Below, in pieces: positions 22,324 through 34,151 of a stretch of 64,000 nucleotides of DNA. The stretch covers positions 1,178,001-1,242,000 of the forward strand of contig JBLDXI010000031.1 of NCBI GenBank assembly GCA_047495785.1. Direction: 5' to 3'. The notes under the pieces are model-generated. The model was not told the origin of the DNA and ran no database searches. It worked only from the letters and a program-made list of their open reading frames with translations. Source of the stretch: Lepidodermella squamata (lineage: Eukaryota; Gastrotricha). The position numbers were made by a program, and so were the translations under genes. The first letter of the stretch is position 1. Each line of letters begins with the position of its first letter.

Positions 22324-24625
22324 CAAATCTGCTCTCAGAGAAATGAATTTATTTACAAATTAGCGAGACGTGAAAAAATGATGAAAGAGACTGCTTTTTA
22401 TTACCGTTACTACTACCCAGCTCCAGCCCACTTGTCATTCGAATGAAGATCGTTTTTTTTGAGAGAGATAGAAAAAACTTCTACTTTGATTCGGCTTTTC
22501 TACTTTTAACGAATTTCGCCCATGTGGCGTAGAGAAAAAGCGACTTTAAACTCTTAACCACAGCTCACATTTTTAAGAAAAACTGGATTAAATTCATGTT
22601 AGTTAGGAATTTTAGTGAAAATCTCGCGTAAATAAAGTTTTTAAGAATATTTATCGATTGCTAAATTTTTCAATTTTTATGTCGCATTGGGGATTACGGA
22701 ATTTGTGACGGAAAACGGATTATTTTTAAATTTTCCGATGGATTTTTAGCGTTTAATCAGTCGCTTTTTCTCTACGCCTCGAGTTCATGGTCTACGAGAC
22801 AATTTAACAAAAAATATATATAGTTTGTTATACATCCTTATCATCTATCATTGCTATAATACCTTTACACGTTCATCATCTATCTATATACACGAAGGTT
22901 GGGACTATTGTTACTTCTTTGCAATTCTTTTACCTGATAATTCTTGATGAAGCTATGATAACTATAAATAATGATATCTATATAATATAATTTTTTCTTC
23001 TCTTGTTGACGGATTGATTTATTCTTTCTTTTTTTCTCGTTTGTTGTTGATAATTTTTCCCGCCTTCACTCTGCAAAGAAATACCTGTATTATTGAAGAG
23101 AGAAAAATAACAGAAAATTATGGTGATATTAAAAAAAATGAACACAAATTGACATGTTGAATGTAACGAATGCCTATTTTAATTGAGCCTCTTGCGATAT
23201 GAGATATGAGAAATTATTCTAGAGAGAGAGAAAAAACATGCAAAAAAACGAACCAATTTGATTATTATTATAAAAAAATATGAGAAAAAATTGAACACTC
23301 ATCTTGTGCCGTGCTTCTCCTCGATATAATATGAATAAATGAGAAAAATTATTCACACCTTGTCGCTACGAAAAATCTTATATAATATATCGGTGGTGTC
23401 ATCAATCCATTTAATATCATTATTATTGTTATTATTATGTCATTTAATATTGATTATCATGTGAACAACCGCTATAAAACAAATAAAAGCTGAAGATGTT
23501 TCCTTGAGGGTTTTTAAATTATTTTTTAAATTATTAAAATTCATAATTATTAAATTGTTCAATAATTGTTATTTAAATTACGCAAGACTTATGAATAATT
23601 TAATTTTTTAGCAGCAGCTGAGTGAGCAAACCAACCTCAAAATGACACTTTATAGAGGACACGTCATAGTATTAAGAACGACCGTAAAAAGCGATTGCTA
23701 TCATCATCGTTCACCTCAGGTCTGCATTTCGCGGCTTTGCTGTAGCGTGAAAACCTGTTACAACGCGTTATAACACTTTGTTCATTACCTGAGCTGTGAG
23801 GCCGCACACGGCTCTTTGCTCTTGTCATTGCTTCCATGCTGCTTATAATAATATTATTGAGCGTGGCGCCGGGAATTTTTCGAGTTTAACCCGTTTTCCA
23901 GCTCTGATGCAATTCGTGGTGCTGTGGATGAGCAAAAGACGTGTCTTTTACATTATAGGCTAGCCTGATTTGTATGCACTCAGTTTACCTGACGTTAGAG
24001 AAGGGCGAATCTCGGTGGGGGGTGTACTACTACGAATCATAGAAAATACCGTGTCAAATGACTCGTTTACTGAGTTTGCTGGGAAGCTTATACGGTTTAA
24101 AATGATGCAATTTCCAATTCATTTCCGGTCTCGGAAAACTTTCAGGAAAGGCATGCTTTCATTTTCCGCATGCTTGTTCGTATTATTACTGAAAACAATT
24201 TACTTAGTTATAGCAACACCGCTCTTCGAGATTTTTCTCCTAATTTCTGAGTGCGAATTAGCACATGCATTCCATCTCTTTCTTCAATGCTCCTTGAATA
24301 AAGGTAACTATATTTAACGTGAACGTTCTTTCAAACACCACTTGAGCGTTCTAATTTTTAACCAACGTTTTTCGTGTGGGCGAATCATGTTTCTAGTAAA
24401 CGTGGCGGCCATACAACAGCTGAGTGAAATTCGAAACTTCGAAACTGTTCAGTTTTCATGTTTTCGTTCTCTATATGAATCTTTAGTAACAACACAAGAA
24501 ATTCTTTGTTTATCTCGGACTTCCCTGTCGACAAACGGTTCTCACTATTGCCCGAATTACCAAGCTGTTCAAAATTTATTTTACAGCACAAAACGATAAC
24601 TGTATCGGTTGAAAAACCAGTGTCT
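22324..24625. other. Long gene-free region after FBXW5
   Basis: AT-rich with simple repeats (attattattgttattattatg near 23421). An open frame at 23970-24317 has no recognisable similarity and biased composition, so I do not call it a gene. No RNA gene or inverted repeat supported. Confidence 0.45.
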
Positions 24626-25637
24626 TCAAGAAGAGTCAGGGCAATAGGGCGAAAGAAACACACTGCATCCTTGCGTTGATGCTCCAGCGCTTTGAAGGAA
24701 TGCCACGATTTCAGGTTGGCCCCAGTAGGCCGCACTCATCAGCGCTGAAACACCGTCATCGTTCCGCGCATTCACATTCGCTCCCTTCGAGACAAGAAAT
24801 TTAACAGCCTCCAAGCTATGAGCAGCTCGAATCAGCACAGTGTCGCCGTCACTCGACCGAGCTTTTATGTCAGCCCCGTTTTCCAAAAGATACCGCATGA
24901 TGTCCACTCGGGCGAAATTCGCCGCGTAGAGCAACGCTGTCCAACCTTCGTTACTCTTGACGTTCACATCAGCCCCACGGAGGACCAAGAGCTTGACCAA
25001 TTCAAGAGATCCGCCATGAACAGCATGCATCAAAACTGTACCCCCTTCGTTGGTCTTGGTGTTACTGCTTGCTCCTTTCCCCATTAGGTATGCTGCAACA
25101 GCGGAATGGCCACCCAGAGCTGCAAGCAGCAGAGCTGTTGCGCCGTCGTTATTTTTCTTATCCAAATCTGCGTTCAATTTCGCGACGAAAAACTTAACCA
25201 TACCTAAATTGCCAGACTTTGCAGCAAGCATTAACGGGGTTATTTCACCCCGGCCGTCCAAGGAGTCGATATCAGCTTTGCGGTCGACCAGCAACTTAGC
25301 GATTTCATGTCTCGAAGAGCTATTGTCGCAGCTTCCATGCGCTACAACATGCAGCAGGGTGAAGTTGGTAGTTTCAAATTTCGAGCCGCATCTTTCCTGA
25401 ATACGGCCATCACGCCAGTTAGCGTTGAATTCACCATCAGTGGAGTCAATTGTTGTGATAAGTTGGCTAACCAAATCGAAGTTGGCAACTGCTACGGCAT
25501 CACTTAGTTGCTGGTACAAAGCTATGTTCCCGATCTGGCGAAATGATTAAATTTGAATGCATTCCTGAGGTTTGCCGTTAACTTACAGTTGATGGAAAGA
25601 TAGCAGCTAAGAGAGAAAGTTTTAGCATCAGAAACAT
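24626..25637 (-). CDS. Ankyrin-repeat protein with N-terminal signal peptide
   Basis: Minus-strand exons 25637-25587 (51 nt) and 25534-24626 join in phase 0 to 319 residues. Exon 1 encodes MFLMLKLSLLAAIFPST, a plausible cleavable signal peptide, followed by IGNIALYQQLSDAVAVANFD. About seven ankyrin repeats follow: FTLLHVVAHGS, ITPLMLAAKSGNLGMV, ATALLLAALGGHSAVA, GTVLMHAVHGGSLELVKLLV, WTALLYAANFARVDIM, DTVLIRAAHSLEAV and VSALMSAAYWGQPEIV. Ankyrin repeats are normally intracellular, so entry into the secretory pathway would be unusual. The only support for the signal peptide is the inferred first exon, with a consensus donor (gtaagtt) and acceptor (cgccag). No transmembrane segment follows. Specific function unknown. 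Confidence 0.75.
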
Positions 25638-26108
25638 TCTTGGCTTTGATTATGGCATCAGAAAAGAAAAGAGGAGTTGTTGGGTGTTCATGCCCCGCGG
25701 TCTCGGCATGGCTGCATGTTTTTCTACTTATGAAAAGGAAATTTCGCTTTGTATCATGGCTCTTTTTGTTAACCACCAAGAAGGTAATTAGGTTCACGTG
25801 TAGATGAGTTCGTGTCTCCTAATGAACTTCATCAAGCCATACTTGCTTGAGTTAAATTCAAGTTGAGATGAAAGCGAACCTCATAAAGAATGAATAAAAA
25901 ATCTGGATTAGAAAATGAAGAGTTACAAAAATTGGGATTATTTTTATATATTTTATATTTGTTTATTCGAAATTTCGAGCGAGACGCATCTGCAGACAGA
26001 TCAGACAGATACGCATCTGCGCAAACAGTTCAGAACATTTCACGTTGTCAATAAAGCTCATTCACGCTTCGACTCGGCCCTTCTTACTGATTCCGAGCGG
26101 ATCATAGC
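25638..26108. other. Intergenic, ankyrin gene start to IPMK end
   Basis: About 470 bp between two genes of the same strand. No further coding region supported. Confidence 0.45.
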
Positions 26109-27245
26109 TCAGCCCCCTTGCTCCATCAGCAGAAGCTTGAAGTAAGAAACCAGCGTTTCAACACCGTGCAAGAAATTTTCATCGATCGCTCCATCGGCGT
26201 TGAAAACGTGAGCGAAATCTATGATTTTCACTGAAACCAACTGACTTGAACTAGCTTCGCCAGCTTCGTGGCAAAGAAGCAGAGACGATGCGTAAAAACA
26301 GCATGAACGCTGAGATCGAAACCAGTCGCTAATCTCCTCGAGTTTCTCGATAGTTTTCTCAACGCATCGACGCCGCAAACTCTCGCCGCCAAAGAAGACT
26401 CTGAATACTAAAGAAATATTGATTCCAATGTTCTAGCGTGAAACACTCACCTTTGGAATTTAGCTCACTAGGAGCAACGTTACGAGTGTAGTTCGAGTAA
26501 AATGTTGCCAGCGTGATTTCGCCAGTCTCAACGTCCTTTTGACCAGTCTATAAGTTGATGATAATGATAAATCTGAAGATCTTAACGGTCAGGCGACCTT
26601 ACTTTGAAGCCGATAACTTGAAATCCAGTCTCGGCGGAGTGAGGGCATTTTGCATCAGCTTTTTGCCGTTTTTCCGCCGAAGCAGTTGGATCCCATGTAT
26701 GGCGGCCCATTTTCACGTCCATGACAGCTGATGGCTGAGTAGCAGATAGCAGAGTCACGTCTTCGAGCCGCATGTAGTCCATGCCTTTCTCCGTCTTCCC
26801 ATGGAATTTAGGTATGAACTGACGCAGAGATATAAGGGCTTTGTCGGAACAATCCGCATCGAAAACTCGGCAATAGAACGCGTACTCCAACTTGCCCAAT
26901 GGCGAAGCATGAATTGGCTTCATCACGATACTGCTTTCACTTGGGTCGATTAAAAAGCCGATTTTGTGTTTCCTGAACATATGCCCGCCAACTTGATTTG
27001 GCAAGAGTAAAGTTGCCTGATCGGTTCGATAAAACCTTTTAAGAGTTAAGATAGCATATTAATACAGAGACTTTTACCTCTGGAATGACGAGTTCAGTTC
27101 TTATTTTAATCGTGGAATAGGCAGTAATTGGGGTCGTGTTGGGTCGTGTTGGGAACGAAGCAGAAATTTGACTTTCCTCGCGGAATCGATATTCCCGAGT
27201 GCAGTTTGCTGGTGAATCCAAATTCTGAGCAGTTATAACCGTCAT
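26109..27245 (-). CDS. IPMK: Inositol polyphosphate multikinase
   Basis: Minus-strand exons 27245-27078, 27016-26603, 26547-26451 and 26407-26109 give 325 residues. The IPK-family catalytic signature PxxxDxKxG is present as PSAVMDVKMG (Asp about 156). It is preceded by LLPNQVGGHMFRKHK and FIPKFHGK and followed by the SSLL-type motif ASSLLLCHE (about 266) and the metal-binding KIIDFAHV (about 288). IDFAHV, rather than the IDFGKT form, points to IPMK within the family. IPMK phosphorylates IP3 and IP4 to IP5 in the nucleus and cytosol, upstream of IP6 and inositol pyrophosphates. It is shorter than human IPMK (416), mainly at the N-terminus. It is divergently arranged with the tetraspanin gene, with a shared upstream region of about 440 bp. 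Confidence 0.95.
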
Positions 27246-27689
27246 TGCACCTCAACGCGCGTAGAATGGAAGGGGAACTTGATATGAATGCATTTAAACG
27301 ACAATATCAGTTGTTTTTTATCCGATATTATTCGAATATCGTGTTTCTTCTTAATTTTTTAGGCGGAAAATGCCTGCTGATCCAACAAAGGCGATAGTGC
27401 ACTGGCTATATTTTACTCACTCATTCGACTAATTCGAGAAACGCTTTCGTTCATTTTCCTTCGAATATGGTAGACTGATGATTTACACATGCCCAACATT
27501 TATCTGTCATTCTCGGTTTGAATACCCAGCCCATATGCGCCCATAAAAATGAATCATTGAGCACTGAAGTTTCCTTATCGTGGTGAGAGGCCGTGGGATT
27601 TTTGCATTTTACACCCCTTGTTATCTAAAGTAGCAGAGGATTTCCAGCCTACTTGATGATGTCAATTACCAGTTTGCTCAAACAAAAAC
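27246..27689. other. Divergent intergenic region, IPMK / tetraspanin
   Basis: 444 bp between two divergently transcribed start codons; it must contain both promoters. No clear TATA box. Nothing else supported. Confidence 0.5.
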
Positions 27690-29229
27690 ATGCAGCCATC
27701 TACTGAAGAGGAGGTTGATGAAACTGAACAACAACCTCAAAAATGTGAAGGCAAACGGTGTTTGATATGCCTGCCCATCTACTGGCTGTACAAAGCCTTC
27801 GTTAACATCGTCCTCCACTCGATGCGATGGAACAAACGCTCAACGCCACAGTACTTCTACTTCGCTTTCTGCCTGATTCAAGTTTTCGCCGCTGGCTTAC
27901 TTATCGCAGCTCCAATCGCCGTACCGGATGAGAGAGATTTCGATTCGGAATCTTCCAAGCTTTACCGCTACAATCTGTATCCATTCTACTCCGGCGATTA
28001 TCCGATTGCAGTCCCCTTATTCATTGTCTATGTTGCTGCCGCTCTTTGCGGGTGGCTTTTCATTTTCTCGCTGCCAAGCTTTGCGGTGACATCAATGGCT
28101 CTGCTTCATTCATTCATATTTATTTGCTATTGGATATATCTCTCTGTATTTGTTGGCGAAATCATTTATTACAGAATGGAAGAGTTGACGCGCCACCTGA
28201 ATTTAACCAGCTACCTGGAGTCCGACTCAAGCGTCAAGGAGGCTTTATTGAGCGATTTAATATCCAGCTACAAAGACACGGATGTTGTTTCAACATTTTA
28301 TGGCAATTCTTTCACCCTCAACGCAATCATGGTCAAATACGACTGTTGTGGCATTGATGGCCCTGAAGATTTCCAGTTGAACAGAGGATCTTGGGACAAG
28401 TTTTATATAGGCCTGGCCCAGCCAGCTGTGGTTCCAATCGCCTGTTGCAAGTCTACTAGTTTCAGTCATCCTCTTAAATCGCCAGATCCTGAATACTCTT
28501 TCAACTCTTTCTGATACAAATTGCTTGTTAAAAGGCGAGGGAATACGGAGCAAAGGATGCTTCAACGTGATAATGAATGAAATGGCTCATATTGACAGAA
28601 TTGAGACGCACGGCGCTGTTTACGGCTCATTAGCTTTTTGTGGCGTGATTTTGTTGATCATCGGTTATTGTGTCAACTTGAACCTATCGATCAAGTATCA
28701 CTGGCTGATTTTCCATGTTGGAGGCGATACTAAACTTTTTTGTTTCCTGCATTGCAAATGCTGTGCTTGTTGCAATAATTTTGGTCTATGCTGCTGTGGG
28801 CCGAGCCTCAGACGGAAATTTAACCGAGTTACTTTGTACCACAAAACTAGGGTCGAAGCTGCTGAGAATATTCTCAAGTCCCAACAAATGCGGCCTGGCA
28901 GGGAAGGCTTAGCCGGGGGTGGCATGTATTTCGCATCTAAACCGCCATCGACCGAGGACAAAGCAAGGCATATAAAACGAGGCGATGGTACAACAATGCT
29001 GAAGGCTACGGTTGCATTGGGACGAGTTAAAAGATTGCCGCCTAAAGGTGTAACAGAATTGTCGGAGTTTGGCGAGGACTACAATGCGAGGTTTGCGACT
29101 ACTTGCGATGAAATGCGGGAGTATTTGAAGCGGGTCAAGCACGATTCAGTTTGGCTGCCTCAACCACATCCAGAGTTCATTGTTTACGATGCCACCCAAA
29201 TTTCTAGAATTAGGCCAGTCAAATACTGA
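27690..29229 (+). CDS. Tetraspanin fused to a PARP-type ADP-ribosyltransferase domain (frame interrupted)
   Basis: The first frame (27690-28514) encodes an acidic N-terminus, three membrane segments (YFYFAFCLIQVFAAGLLIA, IAVPLFIVYVAAALCGWLFI, SFIFICYWIYLSVFVG) and the start of a tetraspanin large extracellular loop with the CCG motif (YDCCGIDGP) and VPIACCK. It stops at TGA 28512-28514. Skipping one base continues as SDTNCLLKGEGIRSKGCF, the loop's remaining cysteines, then the fourth membrane segment (GSLAFCGVILLIIGYCV). A Cys-rich, probably palmitoylated tail follows (CKCCACC, LCCCG), then a domain of about 135 residues resembling H-Y-E ADP-ribosyltransferases: LYHKT (His), GGGMYFASKP (Tyr) and PEFIVYDATQI (Glu). 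Joined length is about 512 residues. The interruption could be a +1 frameshift, a base indel, a pseudogene lesion, or a 55-nt intron (28431-28485) that would remove VPIACC. The ART domain would be cytoplasmic. Confidence 0.75.
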
Positions 29230-29499
29230 CAGATAATTGTAGATTTCGCGAGAAATAAAGCTTTAATGTTGAGTGGTGAACATGCTTTTGGTTCCATGTA
29301 CGACACGAGGGTAAATCTCCCTCCTCAGAAACGACTCAGTAGATTACGAAGTTATGTTAGTATTGCAAACAAGGCGCAGGCATCTCACATCTGTGTTATA
29401 AGCTATGTAGACGATGAAACATCTGCGCTCTTTTATTCATACCAATGCTATGATATTTTAGCTTTTGGATCGATTAGCTTACCATTTCAACCTTATAGC

Positions 29500-30867
29500 A
29501 TGAGAGCCTTTTACAACAATATTTCCAATGCTTGTCAATTTTGCGGTTTTGCTAGCAACCAATGCTGCTGTTACCAGCAGGTACAAATCAGCGAAGCGTT
29601 CAGAGCAGGATCTCCATATTTTTACAGTGTTCTTCCGACAGCGAGTTTGTTCCCTCATTACTCAGCTTCATCGCCTCCGATGACTCCAGAACCGCCACCA
29701 CTACTGCTGCCACCCCAATTCTTGTTTCAAGCTCCTCCACGCGTGGAAAACTTGCTATCATCACGTGTTATCAACGATGGTTTGAATGAGAATCAATTGG
29801 CAGCAATTTTACACGAAATTGCGTTTGACGCTGAGATGCTAGCAGAAGCCGAAATGGTGGCATCTCGCCTAGAGAGTTCAATAAATTCGAATTTGCAGCC
29901 TCAAAAAGGATGCCTAGCTTCTCTGTTCGGTTCAAAAGTTTCGTCTTTCGCACTTCGATCCTCTGCGGATCTCGACTTGGTTCTTCTTTTTGATAACGAC
30001 GAGCAAGTTTTTGTTAAACGATACGCTACTCCTGAGGAGGAAGTTGAGTCTTTGCAATTGAAAGGCGTTTCAAAGACGAAAATTCTTCAACGAATCGATC
30101 TAGTTGCTTCGATTTTACAAAACTCTTCGGAATTTGTTAATGTCACGCCTGTCAGAGGCGCCAGAATCCCGATTGTCCGGTGTTACCATCGACCTACATC
30201 ATTGAATATTGATATTTCAATCGATCAATTGCTGGGTATCAATAATAGCCACTTGCTCAAGTTGTATGCAGCTTACGACCCCAGAATTCGCCCCCTTGTA
30301 CTTATCGTCCGCCAGTGGGCTGGAATCCAGGAAATATGCCCGCTGATTGGTTTCTTTTCGAGCTACGCCTTGACATGGCTGGTTTTATTTTTCCTACAAA
30401 CAAGAAATCCACCGGTTTGTCCGAGTGTGGAAGAATTGTCCATATTTGAGCTGGAATGGAAGATTTATGGATGGCCTGCTGGCTACCCTCGAGATCTGAA
30501 AAGATGGCCCGCTACGAGAAACGCTGAATCTCTCTCGGAGCTTGTCAGATCTTTCTTCACCTTTTTCGCGACTTTCCCGTTTCGGGACGAAGTTATCATG
30601 CTTCGGAATGCTTCACGATTACCGGTTCAACTCTTCTATCAGCAGTTCTCAAAAATTCGAAAGTTGGACAGCTTTTCGATTTCGGAGGTAACCATTCAAG
30701 ATCCGATTGAGCTGAACCGCAATATAACGCGGCTAATTTCTCTGGAACATGCGAAAATCATTCAGGCGACATTTGCGTCAGCCGCTGCCATTTTTTACTC
30801 ATGCGAAACTGATGATGATTCGTTCAAGTTTTTGTTTAGCAAGCACAATCTTTCCACTATTTACTAA
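29500..30867 (+). CDS. Terminal nucleotidyltransferase / non-canonical poly(A) polymerase (TUT/GLD-2 family)
   Basis: Intronless frame of 455 residues. I place the start at ATG 29500 (MRAFYNNISNACQFCGFASN) because a strong 3' splice site (gatattttag, AG at 29460-29461) lies just upstream. The frame is open back to an ATG at 29266, but that overlaps the polyA signal of the preceding gene. The nucleotidyltransferase core has the helical-turn motif LFGSKVSSFALRSSADLDLV with the catalytic DxD (about 156-158) and a third Asp in SLNIDISID (about 236). A PAP-associated domain follows (RPLVLIVRQWAGI, SLSELVRSFFTFFATF). These enzymes add U or A to RNA 3' ends. Whether it is a uridylyl- or adenylyltransferase cannot be read from the sequence. 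The N-terminus is Cys- and Pro-rich. Confidence 0.85.
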   Translation: MRAFYNNISNACQFCGFASNQCCCYQQVQISEAFRAGSPYFYSVLPTASLFPHYSASSPPMTPEPPPLLLPPQFLFQAPPRVENLLSSRVINDGLNENQLAAILHEIAFDAEMLAEAEMVASRLESSINSNLQPQKGCLASLFGSKVSSFALRSSADLDLVLLFDNDEQVFVKRYATPEEEVESLQLKGVSKTKILQRIDLVASILQNSSEFVNVTPVRGARIPIVRCYHRPTSLNIDISIDQLLGINNSHLLKLYAAYDPRIRPLVLIVRQWAGIQEICPLIGFFSSYALTWLVLFFLQTRNPPVCPSVEELSIFELEWKIYGWPAGYPRDLKRWPATRNAESLSELVRSFFTFFATFPFRDEVIMLRNASRLPVQLFYQQFSKIRKLDSFSISEVTIQDPIELNRNITRLISLEHAKIIQATFASAAAIFYSCETDDDSFKFLFSKHNLSTIY

Positions 30868-31177
30868 TTGCTGAGTCGTTGTTGTTGTTTCACTTTTTTA
30901 TCAGTGGAAATGAATAAATTATCGGATTTTGTAGCACTGAACGTTTATGAATCTATTACAGCTATCAAAATTTAATCGAGAATCCGACGGAAAATCCACA
31001 CGGTGGATAATTATATTTGGGCGAAGTAAAACAGAAGAGCACACGACATCAATCCATTCATTTCTTTGGATTTTTTACAATAACGTATTTGTAAAAATCA
31101 AAGTTTATTGTCCTTAAAAAACTTCATTTTTATTGGAAATAGCAAAGAAGAAGGCTTTTGCGTGAGAAATTTCGGAA

Positions 31178-32899
31178 ATGATAGATTCTCCTCAGAAACA
31201 CAAGGGTTTGTTCGCCACTGCGCTTGTCCTTTTAATTACGGCTTCATTTGTTACTTACGAAAAACTTCCGCCGTTCGATTACTCATATTTTACGCTCTCT
31301 TTGGCGAAAAAGGAGGCGCTCACTGCGTTTCAACAAGAGTCATTACGAATTATATCGAATTCCATGTACAGCGAGTTTTACGCCGGATTTTTTGATGATG
31401 CAATTACCAATTTTGGTGACCAGAGTCGCTTCCACAGCACGATTCTGCGACTACTCGAGCAAAATGTTACGACAGGCCACCGGAAAGAACTGAGAGTTGC
31501 TGTAATCGCAGGGTCTAATTCCCACGAGAGGACCAGCAAGGTTTGTAAACAAAGTTGCCATTCAGAGTTTCATTTTGAGGCATTTACGCAGGGACCAAAC
31601 TACTTCGCTCGAGTTTGCAAGTGGCTTTCAAAATCGTTAAAGCCGCTCGATGTCGATGTCATCTGCGAAAATTGGTCAATGGGTGCCACAGGAAGGTAAA
31701 AATAACTTTAGTTTTAATCATAGTGAATTCACCAGGTTAATTTTTTAGCTTTTTGTATAAACTTTGTCTGGATGAGATGATTGATCTCAGCAAATTGGAT
31801 ATACTCTTCACGGAATTCGCCATCAACGAAGGGAGCAATGCCGCTAGCAATGCCACCGAGGATTACACTTTGCTCGTCGAGCACATTCTGATGACTAACC
31901 CGAATGTTCATATCATCAATCTAGAACTCGACAGTGGATGGCGACCTCTTGGCATATGGCCAAAAAATTGGCCTTGGGTGATGTCGCGATGTGAGCCGTA
32001 CTTCAGGCCTCCTTTCCATCGAGCCGTTGCGAAACAATACAATTTCCCTTCAATAACGATGTACCACTTTTTCTGTAGGCATGACTCAAGAAACGTCACC
32101 CTCAATTCTATGAAAGGTATTTTATCTGCAATAAAATGATTTCATGCCCACCGACACTTTTTCAGGTGGTTACTTGTTCTCTGACAGCATCCACCCTGGT
32201 CCGTTGGTACACATAATGGTTAGCGAGTTTGTGGTTGATTATTTCAAGCGATCGATAAACCGGCTCATAGAATCGAACACTTCGCCTGTTGTTCCTAAGG
32301 CAAGGCTGAACATTTTGAGAGACAACCCGTTCCATTCGCAATGCTTTCTATCTGTGACGCCGGGTCATTGCAATTCAACAAATCATAAGCTGGAAGAGGC
32401 TTTTGTTGTAACGCCTCAGCAAACTTTCACGCCCTCGCAGCGAGATGCGCTCCATGCTATACAGACTATGAAGCAAATCAACTCAACGGCTGAATTTGTC
32501 TTTAAAAACTTCACCAAGTTACGCACTGTTCCAGGATTTCCGTCAACCTACTGCCCGCGATTCAATAGATGCTTGGAGCCCCGGGTTGTGTTGGTGTACA
32601 AGGGAGAACCAACGGCAAAAAATAGGTTGCTTTCTATCACGGCACAGTACACCTTTACGTCGAAGCAAGTTGTTAAATCGACGTACAGCGCAGAAATGGC
32701 CGCGCGAGATTTGGGAACGCTTTCAGAGTATGCGAAGCCGGTTGGCCCGAGACAGGTTATCGATTGCTTTGCCAACAATGACACTTTATTGAATGATGTT
32801 GAATCAGCCGAGATGAAATTCGAACAACCTGGTCCGAAGCATTACCTTACGGAGCTGTTATCAATTGTGTTTGTGTTCGATTGCCCCGAGTTCAAATAA
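31178..32899 (+). CDS. SGNH-hydrolase-like type II membrane protein, copy 1
   Basis: Exons 31178-31540, 31592-31695, 31749-32116 and 32166-32899 give 522 residues. A short N-terminal cytosolic stretch is followed by one membrane anchor (about 11-26, GLFATALVLLITASFV), so the bulk should be lumenal or extracellular. SGNH blocks: VAVIAGSNSHERTS (Ser nucleophile in GSNS, about 115), NWSMGATGS (Gly), LFTEFAINE (Asn of block III) and SDSIHPGPLVH (DxxH near 285-288). A C-terminal region of about 220 residues with conserved Cys (FHSQCFLSVTPGHCNST, TYCPRFNRCLEP) has no domain that I recognise. The family resembles acyl esterases or deacetylases of glycan pathways, but the substrate is unknown. Intron positions match copies 2-4. 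AATAAA overlaps the stop codon. Confidence 0.8.
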
Positions 32900-34151
32900 A
32901 ACTGTTAACTGTATACCATTACTGTTAGACTCAATCTCAATGCGAAAAAGATGATGAGGCCTAAGTCCACTTTTTAAAGCAGAATTCAAATAAACAATTC
33001 TTTGCCTGCTCAGCCACTTGTTGAGTTTAGCGCTGAATTCAAAATGTTAAGCAAAGAATGCCGCGTGAATTATTTTTAATCATTCATATTATGAAAAATT
33101 GCTCAAAACATCAGGCGAAATGTGATAACATAATTTAATTGAAACTTCGGTGATGGCTCAACCGAAGCCGCCATCAAAATAGAAATCGTACGCAAATTTT
33201 CGGATTGCCCTTCTTCCAGGCACCCCACTCAACGGCACCTTGCCATCTTCGATTTTCGGCACGCTTAGTCACTCTATTTTGGCATGTCCCAGTGACCCCA
33301 CTGCCCACAGTCACTCCAGTTGACGGTAGGTCACCCTAGTTGGGAACATCGGTCTGAGAAGGACGCTTGGAAGTGGTATAGCCGGCCTTGAAGTTGATGA
33401 CTTCTTTGTTTATAATTGGCGGTTTCGATTTCTTTGTTTTTTTTCGGCGCCAACTCGCCGTTATCACGGGCGCGGTTAGGGCGAGAAACTAGGCCTCATC
33501 CATTTCGATAACATTGGGTGCCATCCGCCCGCCACGTGGAAAACACTGATCTCCTAGTGAAAGTCAAGCGAAAAGGGCACGGGCTCAGGGCGGGAAGCCG
33601 GACGGGAAGCCGGGCGGTAATAGGGTATTGATGTAATTTTCCTTTCGGCAAAATTTTAGATTTATTGTTTATCGACCTTCCACCCGAAGGTGCTCTCGGT
33701 CCATGAGTCAGAGTTACAAGTTACATTATTGATCATCACATTATTGATATTTAAATATTTTTTTTTTTTTATCGTTCGTTTTTGGAATTTTTTGACGAAG
33801 AAATATAAAAATTTTCCGGTTTTGCCGCTATAAATCGTATGTTGTTTCGATTGATTGTTTTTATTGCCAGAAATTTCGGTTTCTTTGACGTACGAACAGG
33901 TTTCCAAGGGCGACCAAGGCTTTTCTACAACAGGCTCGCAATTAATACTTTATCAATTTTGAAAGCTCACGTTCCCAAGGTCAACAATCCCACAAGGTTC
34001 ACAAGGCTCAAAGGCTCAAGGCTCTCAAGGCTCAGACTCCAAGAATTCCGAAGGTTTTCCTAGGCCTGGAAAAGAGACAGACACGCACGTCATGTAAAAA
34101 AGGGCTTACGGTTGTTGCTTTGCTCCCCTGTGTACAAATGAAAAAAACAGA
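32900..34151. other. Intergenic, SGNH copy 1 to retrotransposon 3' end
   Basis: No supported gene. Near 33990-34040 there is a short array built on CAAGGCTC (about seven imperfect copies). The 3' flank of the non-LTR element lies near 34140 (gaaaaaaacag on the plus strand, i.e. a T-rich run on the element strand). Confidence 0.4.

Noticed and set aside
23970-24317. 115-codon open frame on the plus strand
   Set aside because: No recognisable motif, no splice context, AT-driven hydrophobic composition. Probably chance.
29266-29499. Longer N-terminus of the nucleotidyltransferase
   Set aside because: The upstream ATG lies within the preceding gene's polyA region, and a strong 3' splice site at 29460-29461 favours the later start.
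33990-34040. CAAGGCTC array as a minisatellite of interest
   Set aside because: Short, imperfect and without conserved flanks. Noted only as simple sequence.
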